NCBI RefSeq assembly: GCF_017591425.1
Contig: NW_024465369.1
Span: forward strand, 25,295,501-25,359,500
Direction: 5' to 3'
DNA length: 64,000 nucleotides
Origin: Ochotona curzoniae
Lineage: Eukaryota; Chordata; Mammalia; Lagomorpha; Ochotonidae
Program-made: the position numbers and the translations under genes
Notes under the pieces: generated by a model
What the model saw: only the letters and a program-made list of their open reading frames with translations
Databases searched by the model: none
What the model was told of the DNA's origin: nothing
Part shown: in pieces, positions 48,001 through 59,900 of the stretch
How positions within the stretch are numbered: the first letter of the stretch is position 1
How the letters are laid out: each line of letters opens with the position of its first letter

Positions 48001-51000
48001 CAATGATTTTGTTTGCATTTTGTATTAGAATGTAAGGTTTTTGGAGCTTTAGGACTCAGAGTAGGGCCAAGGACAGAGCCACGATGGGAAGTTCTGGTCT
48101 TTACGTGGATTCTCTTCCGTGTATGGAATATCTGGCCTGTAGGGCATAAGAAGTCTGCAAGATTATTTTGTCTGGCCCTACCTAGGCCATCAGTTTTCTA
48201 GACCTCCTATGGGAGGTCTAGAAATTCAGTAAATGTATACCAGGATAATTTTTAAGCTTATAACTCTGTATGATTTGTGAATGATGCTATAAGTAATCAA
48301 TTGGCCCTTGGTAGAAAAAAAAAGGATACCCCCAAAGTACAGACCCAAAGCAAAGTAGAGCTAAGATACCATCAACAACGATGGTATGCGTCTTAGAAGT
48401 TCTTTGGTCACACATTATTCTTTCATGCTTTTATGCTTCCCTATGGCTCCATCTGGACTGTCTTAATTTAATTATGTTTCTACAGAATATTTTTTCTTAT
48501 TGCTCTTTTATTTGATTTTTTTTATGTTACTGTGCTCTAAAAGCAACTTTTGTGTGCATTTGTTTTTCAAATGTTTTAAGTATCACTTATGTGCCAGGTA
48601 CTCTGCTAAAATGGGGAGGAATTAAAGAGAAAGGAGACACAGGCTTCAAACTTGAATAATTCAGTCTAAAAGTTTCTGAACACTCTCCCACAGAGATTTA
48701 TTTTCTGAACTTTTAGAATTTGCTGTTTCTCCTATAATCTACGTTTTCAAGCTGTCAGTATTTGGGACAAAATTATCTCACTTTCATCTCCTTTACTTAC
48801 ATAAAAGTGAGGGAGATATGGGCCCGGCACGATAGTGTAGTGGTTAAAGTCCTTGCCTTGAAAGCCCCAGAATCCCATATGGGTGCTGATTTCAATCCCG
48901 GCAGCTCCACTTCCCATCCAGCTCCCTGCTTGTGGCCTGGGAAAGCAGTCCAGGATGGCCCCAAGCCTTGGGACACTACACCTGCATGGGAGATCTGTAA
49001 GAGCTCCTGGCTCCTGATTTCTGATTGGCTTAGCTCCAGTCATTCCATCCTCTTGGGGAGTGAACCATCAGATGAAAGACCTTCCTCTCTGTCTCTCCTC
49101 CTCTCTGTATATCTGCCTTTCCAATAAAAATAAATAAATCTTTACAAAAAAGTGAGGGAGATAAAAGTCTTTGATGATTTTGTGGGTTTTTTTTTTTTTT
49201 TTTTGGTAACCTCCATAAAAATTTTTTTATTGGAAAATAAAACTCATGAGAAAAAATGCTATTGAAGTCTGAGAAGTGAAAGTATTGTTGCCTCACTTGG
49301 TAGAAGGGAAGATCCTAAGATTAGTAGTCATTTTCACATAGAAATAGATTTGAAATACAGAAAGTAATCTGTTTAGTTTGATGGAAAACCCAAAATATCT
49401 TGACAAGTAGCTATGACTAAACTCCTAGATAAGTCATTAAAACACGTTACAGATTTGACATCCTTAGCTATTGGAAAAAAAAAAGCAACCTTGGTGAAAC
49501 GTGAGTAAATTGGGCAGAATTAGCTGTGATTCTAGAACAGTGAACAAGATCACAGTTCTTTTCAAAGTTCCTTCTTGTCTGCAGTTCTCCTCAAAGTACA
49601 ATCAGAGATTCAAACACATCCTCCATGTTTAAGTAGAAGACAAACATTTGTACAGTCTTGATGATTTTCCTCTCATTACCTTTTGTCAATGAATCTAGGG
49701 AATTTGCCTAGCAGTTTCCTGTAATGTTTGCCTCAATAAGGTGAGGTGAATCTGTAACAGCGGAATCGGCATGTTCAGTGAGAGCATCAGGAGAATGTAA
49801 GGCCAGGATCGCCTCGGATATAGCTCAGACTTGTAACAGAGGGCTTGCTGTGGAATCCAGAGATGCTCTTTGAAACTGCCTTTCTTATCCTGTGGGTCCT
49901 GGTGTTTTGTTTCATTAGCATGCCATTCCCTTTAATATTTCACATTAATGATACATTAATGATCATAGAAAAATGATATTGCTGGAGATTCAAATATTCT
50001 CTTTGTAGCTTTTAGTTAAAAATTACTTTGTTGAAATTACTTCATAGTACATTTTTTGTAATTTTTAACTGAGAAGTATGATTTATTATTCACAGACATC
50101 TGAACCTATTTAAAATTCAAAGCAGTAATATTAAATATTAACTGAATAGGTTTTCAGTCTTGGGGTGGGAAGTCAAGCAAACATTCAGAACACACACATG
50201 CTTGACCAGTAATAGACCCAGTCTAGTCCACTAATGTGTGACTTTCCCTTTAGAAAAGACAGCAGGATTGCTAGAATTAAGTGATGTATTTTGCTTTTGA
50301 GTTTTTAAAAAAAGCTTACAGAATTTCTGCATATGCTTAACAATGTTTTTCGTTTTCAAATTACATATACTAAATTGATGTTTAAATGATAAAGGTGTAT
50401 CATATACAGTAAACTGCAGAGGATCATATTTTTTTCCTCAGTGCTCAAGAAAAAAATTATTATCAGCAGAAGTGAATAAAGTATATACTGTTAGGCAAAG
50501 GTTTCCTTGAATATAATTTATTCTTTTATAAATACTTGAAGATATATTATTAGCTTGTTTAGCAGCAATATAAAGGTGAGTACTTCAAAGGGGAAATCCT
50601 GCTTAGTGGTCTTAATCAAATGAACATCCTTGTAGACATTTTCTAAATATAGCTCAAAGAGAATCTGCACTTGGTTGCCTTGGAAAATGTTGCTATAGTT
50701 GCAAGACACATTTCTGGAACTGAATGAACAGAAAATTTTCACTGTGCTGTGGTTATGCAATTTTCCAACAGTCAACTTCTGACCTCAATCTAAGTAGGAT
50801 CAGAGTTCATTTAGTTTATTATTTTTCTGTTTAGTTCAAATGCATTATTCTGTTGGATTCAGCAACAGAAGTCCCAAGAATTTGAATGAGTAAAATTTTC
50901 TGTTCATGATGAGATTAAAATCTGTGTCAGGATTTACCAGCTCAAATTGCAGTAATGAAGGCTACACTTTAGATATTACACATATTATACTAAGGGTATT

Positions 51001-53952
51001 ATATGATATCAATTATGTTGCTTCAACTGACATGCATATTTAGCAACAGTTTTTTAAGATAATTATTTGAATAGGGAAAACATTGAAAATTTTCTAAAAT
51101 AAACATATTTAGTATAGGTGCAGTGATTCAGGTCTCCATTTGAAATTCCTACATCTGATATCAAAGTGCTTTGGATTGAATCTTATTCCTCTCTCTGTTT
51201 GTGTTGCAGCCTGCTATTAATATGCACTCTGAGAGGCAACAGATTCTGGTTCATGCACTCAAGTCCTTGACAACCACCTAGGAGACTCAGATGGAGATCC
51301 AGGCTCCTGCCTTCAATCTGGCCCAGTTTTAGTTGTTGAGGGCATTTGAAGAGTGAAAATAAAGTGATTGATTAGGATATTTTTATTGTATATACAGAAT
51401 AACTAACTCAGATAATTGGAAAAAAGCATCAGAGAAAAATACAAGATGAAGGGCATGAGTTTTCATTGTAAGTAAGTATGATTATGAGGCAAAATGAAAA
51501 TTTTAATATTTATTTGTAATGACAAGTCACCTACTACTTTAAAACTGAGGAGGGTAACGGCCAAAACTACTTTATTAGCAGGTCCAACTTTATGTTGGAT
51601 TTTGGAGATGGCAGAGGCAGTTGGACAAGTGTCTCAGTACTTTTGACTTCTATAATACAACCTGTTTCTACTTTTAGGAATTTTCAGAGTTCATTTTCAT
51701 AAATAACTAAAATGGGACATTTGATAATCACATCTAATATTCTATTTTTCCATTGTGACAAATGAGGTACTATTTTCATTCACTTCATCAAGATTCTAAA
51801 TTGTCCAGAGAACAGTTGCATATATTCATAGCTTACTCCCATTGGACTAATGGCCCAATGAGCCAAACTTATTCCATTATAGGGAAAATAACTTTGAGAA
51901 AACAGCCTAAACATCTTCGATTCACTGTTTTCAGATGTGATCCTTTGGAATAATGATGAGGATTTTAGGTGATTTTTTTTTATGGTCTGTTCATAATTTT
52001 GCTACCTTATCTTGTCAAGAGAATCTTATGTTTTCTTACCTTGTGTTTACCTTTTTATGTTTTGCTAATATGTTTTATCATTTACATTTTTACATATGCA
52101 GGGACATAAGGGATCTTTCAAGAGTTCACAGAAAATACACATGTGAGGGCCAGTGTCGTGCCATAGGTTAAGCTGTCATCTGTGACAGTTGCATTCCATA
52201 TTGGTGTTTGTTTGAATCTCCACTGCTTTGCTTTCAACAAGAGCCCAGATAAGGTGCCTTGGATTGGGTCCTACTACACATGTGGGAGACCTGGATAGCA
52301 TTAAGTCTGGCAGTCGACCAGTGGATGAAAGGTGTCTTTCCATGCTTCTCTCTACAATTCTGCTTCTTCAAGAAATTAAATCTTTGAAAAATAAATATAT
52401 ATTGTAACAAATCAATGCACAATTTAAAAAAAGCATCAAAATACATATTTTAAAATTTAGTTTTTCATCTTATATTAAATGCTTGTAGGTCTCATAAATA
52501 GACTCATATCTGTTAATATCACTTAATGTTAGATCTGGTTAGATCTGTATATTTGGTTATAATTTAATTGCTCTTTTATGTAATAGTTCTTCTAATCTCA
52601 ATATGCCATCTTTTAGCAGTAAATTTAAATCTCTATGTTTTAAGATACATGTATGTGCATTATTTACCTGGAGAATGTGAGAGACATATTTGTATGTTTG
52701 TGTGTATGTATGCATGCATGCATGTATGTCTATATATGTATATATATTTATACATACTATACATACACTTTTATATTTAAAAAGATATTACTAGTTTATA
52801 TATTTATATATGTATGTATAATTTCAAACAATAGCCAGGGACAGAATCAGCTGAAGCAAAGAACCAGAAACTCCACCTGGGTCCTCTTAAGTGATTACAA
52901 GGACTCCAATTACTTGTAACATCATCTGATACATTTCCAGGCAGATTAGCAGGATTCTGGATGAGAAATGGAGTAGCCATTGCTCCAACTGACACTCTGA
53001 TATAGGATGCTGGTGTTGCAAGCCCTGGCTAAACCTGCTGTACCACGAAGCCATCCCCTAACTGCATACATGAACCTACATTACTCTCCCATGCACACGT
53101 TCTTCAACAAAATCCACACATTCTACTATTCCTTATAGTGAGTCCTACACAAACGAGTTAGACAAAGAAGATAATTTTCTTTAGGATATTTCTAAGCTTT
53201 TTCTCTTAGTTAACAGGAAAAAATATTTTTGGCTTGGATAACCACGTGATTGCATTAGCCTTCCGTACTATAAAGCTGTACCATTGAGAGTGAGAGATAC
53301 ATATAGAAGATACCTACAAGGAATCTGATTGAGCTCTTAAAATACTCATTGGCTCTCTGCTCTTTGGAATCCTTTACTACAATAGACCTTTCCACATTTT
53401 TTCTGTCTGGGACTAGGATAAGTCTTCTTTGGTAACAAAACCTCTGATGCTATCATTTTTTTCAGGGAAGTATAATTATCTTTTGATAGAGAATTATGCA
53501 AATACTTCACAGATGATCATAAACTAAAGTCGGCAAGCATTTGATGCAATTGACAAACATGCATTCTGCAACAGTTCTTAATTACTAGTGATCCTCTCAC
53601 TAAGGAGAGACAAGCTGATTCCCAATACTTGATCACCTTTGCAAGAATGACTTCTTCTATCTATAGGAATTCTTCCTGAAGTGGGCATTGTTTCCTCAAA
53701 ATTGAGCCCAGTTGCTTTTCCCACCCCCGGAGAAGAGTCTACTATTCCTGAGAAGAGTGGCTTCTGTTCGTCGTCAATGGAGGAGATGAAAGATGACGAG
53801 CGGCTTTTCTTCTCTTCAAAGTGTTTCTTGGAACTCTGATAATGTCTTATGGTATCCTCAGAATCTTCAGGATCATTGGTGCTTTCTTTGCCAAAATCTA
53901 TGAAAAAATTATTTACAGAAGAAAACCAATTATAAGATTGTACTATATTACT

Positions 53953-53992
<40 letters not shown>

Positions 53993-56900
53993 TCTATTCT
54001 AATGAAAATGTACCAATGCAGGGATTTTAATGTTTATACCAGGGTTGTTCGATTATAATAATGATATGATTTATTTACTTCAAATTAAAAACATTTGCAA
54101 TAGCAATGTTTATGTCTAGGAAAAAAAAACAGTATGATGATTTACAAACTTGTATGATAGTCATATAACTTATATGATAGTCATGATAGTCGTTTGTAAC
54201 CTTAGACTTTGGTGTACAATCTTAAGGAATTGAAACAGACAAGCGAAACATATTGTCACAAGTCTAAAATATCAACACTATGTAACTTGTTTGTTTTTAC
54301 CTCCATGTTGGATCATCGCAATAGCCATTCACCCAGAATCGGAAGTCTCCTGGTAGCAAAATGTCTTGAAGTCTGAACTTCAACCTTAGTTCAGTATGTA
54401 TAATAGCATTCCAGACAGTTTGGTTGTGTAGCATATTGCAAAGAATATAAAGCTTAAATACAGTAATTAAGGTAGGTTTCGTCTAATTACATTTAAGCTG
54501 TAATGCATATATTGGCTGTTTCATATTGAAATGTCAGAATAATTTCAGCTGTGAAGGTTGTGTTAGAGCATATTTCAGTGGAAAAAAACTCAGAGACAAA
54601 TTTCAGAACTTGTGTCTATTAGTATCCTGGGGAGACAGTATAATTCTCCATCTGGCTCCTGCTAATAATTAACCAACAAAACCCCAGAAGGCTTATCATT
54701 TTCTGCAGAAAAGGCTGAGACAGTGTCCCCATCTACTCCAAGCCTGGGTGTGCTTACTTTGTTATTTATAGAAGGCCAAATGAACTGATTTAAGGCCATT
54801 CCAGACAAGGTTTTAAGTCTTTTAAAATTCCCATATGGCACAGAAATTAACCAAAGATGTTTTCCGTTAGTTTTTTAAACTCATAGTTTAAAACACAAGA
54901 AGCTAGAGAGAAGTCCAGGGAAAAATTGGATAGAGTTTAAAAATCAGTTTCAGGAACAGGCAGTAAGCCTAGTGACTAAGACACCAGTTAAGACGTCCGT
55001 GTACAACCTGGCTGGATTTATGACTCCAGCTTACAACCACAGTAGTGGCTTGAGTGATTGGGTTCTTAGTACTATGTGGCAGACATAGATTATGTTTTTG
55101 GATCCTGGTTTTAGCCTGGCCATGGATGTTTGGGAGCATATAATATGTGAATTAGAAAACGTAAGCTCTCTTTGCCTTTGTCTCATTGCCTCTCAAATAA
55201 GTAGTGAAACTTAATAAAGTTTCATGTGAAATTGTTATTGATGAGTTTATGTTCTGTCAAAAGCAGATCTAACAAAAACAGATTGCTTGATTTATTTTTC
55301 TTAGGAATCTACACTTGTTCAGTGATTTCAACATTGCCAAGAAGACCAAAGGGCTTTCTAATATCAAGCACATTGATTACTCTGTGCTGGTTATGTGTTC
55401 CTACCCAATGCACATTTTAATTGCTTATAATCAACTCTTCCTACCCAAACCTCTTTCTTTCAATGTCTTTGCAGAAGCTCCCCACGAACATTTAAATTTT
55501 ATTTCCTCTGAACCTTCCTCCTGTTTTAACCTTTCTCCAAAGACCTCTAAAAAATCAATCAACAACCTGCTTCATAAATGCATCACTTCATTGTTTAAAA
55601 ATAAGTTAACAATTCAATGCTAATAAATGTTTTAAAAGTACTACTTTTCCAGATTATTTTTATATCTGTTTAGTGAATTGCACTGGTTTGCTGCTGCTAA
55701 GTAAACCCTCAGAGGCGGGAGCGTATGACTTGGGATCTAGTGTGCTTTGAATCATCTCAGACTTATCTTCTTGAAAATGCTTTTTCTAGTACACCATTTC
55801 ATCACATAATTTCAGGAGAATTGAATGTAAACTGACTTAACCATTAATTAATAGGGCTTTATATAAGTACGGGTTATGTTAACATGGGAATATGCACCAT
55901 AAATGAATAATGAACTTTGTCTCTGGTTTAAGAAGCCTTAGAGATATTTTGGACAATTCTAAACTATCTAATGGTAGAATATTCTATCCCACCAACTAGG
56001 TGGAATCTAGTTTTCATTAACATACAAACTAGTGATTTTTGATTCTGAAGAAAAAGATTCATCAAATGTTAGCATATATTGTTAAATCAAATTGTACCTT
56101 CCTGATTTTTAAGTCAGAATAAACACACACAATTTGGAAAAGAGGAATAACTCTGTAAAGTTAAAGTTGAAGTGACAATCTGTTTATGGATTAAAACTGG
56201 AAGCTCTTTCGGTTTAGGCTGGATGTAGGCATATATTATAAATGCGTTATACTTAACCTCCAGATAGTTCTACATTTTGTCAGACTGCTCCAATGCTAGC
56301 TAAGGTGAATCATTTGATATCCATTAAATACTACCAATCATTGTCTTGTTTTCTTAATGCTATTATACTCTAGTAGAAACTATACTATGAAGACTGTATT
56401 TAAGAATATTTTATATTTTTTCCTTCAATACAACGTTGCATAATCATATCATCACTGTTATTTTACCAAAAAAGAAAATGGGCTATTTAATCAAGCCTCA
56501 AATATGCTTTCTCATTCAGTCTACTGAAACCTTTCCTGTCCCTTTTATTTTTATAGGCAAGAGTTAGTTCATCTCATGCTTCCTCACAGGAAAGAATTCT
56601 AAAGCATTTCTTATTTGTCTTACATGTTTCTTACTGAATTCAGCCAAAGACATTTTTTATTAGCTCAATTTTTTATGGGATCTTAATTTCAGATTAATGA
56701 CTATTTTCATCTGTCAGACCCAACAGGGAGGCATAATCTCTGGTCAAAGTCAGGCATGGGCATAATGGGCCCTTTCAGGATTTGAGTTTTAGTTTGTCTA
56801 TTTGTGACAATTTTGAGATAAGCTAAACAATTTTCAAACAGATGCCTCAAAATTTTTTCATTGGAGAATTGGAATCTGACATAAATTTCTTCATGTGAGA

Positions 56901-59900
56901 TTGTGTATGTTATGCCCTCAATCATTTTAGGCAGGCAATGTTGGAAGGGGATCAAGGCACCATTTTTCCATACAAATATATGATCATAGATTATACAAAA
57001 GATGCATTTGAGGGATTTTGGGCAAAAGGTACAGAGAGAAAGATCTTCCAACCACTGACGGGTTCACTCCCTAAGTGGCTGCAATTGGTGGGGTTCAGCT
57101 GATCTGAAGCCAAGAGCTTTCTTTGGTCTCCCATGCAGGTACAGGTTCCCAAGGCTTTGGGCCATTCTGCATTGCTTTCCCAGGTCACAGGCAGGGAGCT
57201 GGATGGGAACTGGAGCAGTCAGGATATGAACTCCCCCATATGTAAGAGCTAAAAAACAACTCAGTATGAACACAGAATGTTGCTTACTAGTGGCTTGAAG
57301 AGGATAGAGGGAGTTAGGAAAAAATGGGATTTTGTGTGTGAAAATATACTAACAAAAGATGTTAATGATTGGGAAGCTGGGTATGAGATATATGAGAACT
57401 CTTTGTAAAGCTTTCTAACATTCTTTTAAAAAATGTATAACAATTCTGAAAGTAAATGTCATAAAGCACAAATAAATAAAACTAGAGAGGATAAAGGAGA
57501 AATGACCATACAAACTACACAAAAATACAGATCATGAAAAACAACTGAGAACAACTATTTGTTAACAAATTTGAAAACATCAAAGTACTGGATAAATTCA
57601 AACAAAAAACATGAATAGATCCATACCAAATGCAAAAATTACATTACTGATTAAAATTCTTCCAAAAAAGGAAAGTCCAAAAAACAATGGATTTACATCT
57701 GCACTCTACAAAACACCTTAAAAGGAACTAGCTTTAATATACTTCGAATGATTCCACAATATTGTAAAGGATGAGCCTCTACAAGGCCAGAAATAACTCT
57801 GATTTCAAAACAAAGATACGACGCAAAACAGAAAACAATAGACTAATATCTTTAGATGAACAAATACACAAGATTCTCAATGAAATATCAGCAAACCAGA
57901 TCATACTCTACATTAGAAAAATCATACATCATAATCCATTGGCCTTTCTCTCTGGGATGCAAAGGTGAATCAATATTTGCAAATAATTAAATGTCATAAA
58001 TCACATTAATAGAATGAAGAACAAAGTTCTTGTGATCATCTTAATAGAGACAGAGAAAGCACTTGAAAAGATTCAACATTCCTTCATGATAAAAATGTTC
58101 AACAATTATAGAAGCAACATTCCTCAAAAATGATAAAGATTAATTTTGAAAAACCAATAGCCAATATCATACTTAATTAGGAAAAGCAAAGCTTCTTTTG
58201 TCAGATGTGGAATGAGACAAAGACACCATTTTTACTATTCTTATTCACGTAGCACTGGAAATCTTAGCAAGAGAATTTGAGAAGGGAAGGGAATACAATT
58301 AGAAAGGAGGAATTAAAATGTGCATGTTTGTGGAAAGGCACGTTGTACACTCTACCAAAAAGGCTGTTAGAATTGATAAACCAACAGAGTCAACTTGCAC
58401 CATATAAAATCAGCATACACAGCAAAGTAGAATTTTTATACATTCACAATAATCTTTCTGAAAAAGGAACCAAGAAAAAAGCCTACTCACAAGAAGTGCA
58501 ATATAAATTAAATATTTAACAATAAAATTAGTCAAAGAGGTGAAATGTCTCTACAATGAAAATTTTAATATAACCAGTGTTTAATACACCAATGGAAGTA
58601 AGCATCAAGGACACAGGAAAAAAAATGGAAAGATACTCTGTGTTCATGGATTGGAATAGTTAATATTGATTATTGCTATCTAAAGCAACCTACAGATCCA
58701 ATGCAATCTGTATCAAAACACCTACTAAATTCTTTACAGAATTAGACAGAAAAGAACCCTAAAATTCACATGGAACCATAAAAACCCAGATAGCCTATTT
58801 TATCCTTAGTAATAAATGCTGGAATCATCATGAAACCCATTTCCAAAGCATTCTAAAAACCTAGAGTAATTAAAACAGCATGGTAATGCCATAAAAAGTG
58901 ACACAAATACTGTAGAAACAGAATAAAGAACCCAGGAATTAATCCACACACACTTAGCCAGCTGGGTTTTGATTAAAGTAATAAAGACCTACGTTGGAGA
59001 AAGCAGAGTCTTCAATAAATGGTGCTAGTGAGAATGAATATGTATCTTTTTAAGATTGTTTGTTTTTTGAATATGAATTTCTTAGCATCATGCATTAGAA
59101 ATAATGTTAGCCATGTGTTAGGCGGTTGTAGATCACAGCTGAAGCTCTGGTGTTTCAGGGTCTCACTGTGTGGGTGGTGAGGGGCAATGCTGTACTCAAC
59201 TGCTGCATGCCTGCCTTGCCCAGCTAAAGATTTTTCCTTTGGTTCTGTTGCCTCTTTTGATGGACTCACAATCTTTAATGCTTTTGGGACAAGATCTTCA
59301 TGATTTTGCTTTATGTGATAGTGAAGTATCAAAAACAATAAATATATTTAATGGAATGCTCTCCAAGTCCAAGTGCCATTTAGCATCAATGGTTCTCCAA
59401 AAGTTTTTTGTTTTTTATGGTTGTTATTTGTATGTTTCCCTCTATGTAGATTATATATCAAGAATACAGAATGAGCATTTATCTTAGGAGCACTAAACCA
59501 GGGAGACAGAAGCTACAAAGTTTTCAGCAATTTTTACTTTTACCAGTAGTACCCTATAATCTAAGACATTGAAATAGGTTCCTGAACTCTAACTGGATTT
59601 GTGTTTTCACACCAACTTGTGATAACTCACCAACACATCAGGAAATGCCAAAGAACTATAAGCAGGCAAATATTGTGCTATCTAAACTTCATATAAAATG
59701 ATCCTCGTTGATAAAGCCTGTGATTAAAGTTCTCAAAAGCAATAATATGACTTTTTTCATGAACACAATTTAAATCATTACATGCTTTCAGGGCATTACC
59801 AAGAAACAAAAATATTTGATGAAGTAATTGGACACACTAAAAAGAGATTTAGTAAATCTTCATCTGGATGGGATACCTTATGATAAACACAACATTTTCA

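Noticed and set aside
48747..49127. Open frames of about 100-120 codons in both directions
   Set aside because: They are translations of a CSINE. The same peptide wording (for example [10 protein letters not shown]) recurs at every SINE in the window.
52568..52919. Cys/Tyr/Ile-rich open frames
   Set aside because: Translation of ATGT/ATGC and TATA tandem units; no coding character.
59012..59338. 108-codon minus-strand open frame ([21 protein letters not shown])
   Set aside because: Looks faintly protein-like, but I recognise no family, there are no splice or promoter signals, and neighbouring frames are closed. Noted as unassigned intronic sequence.
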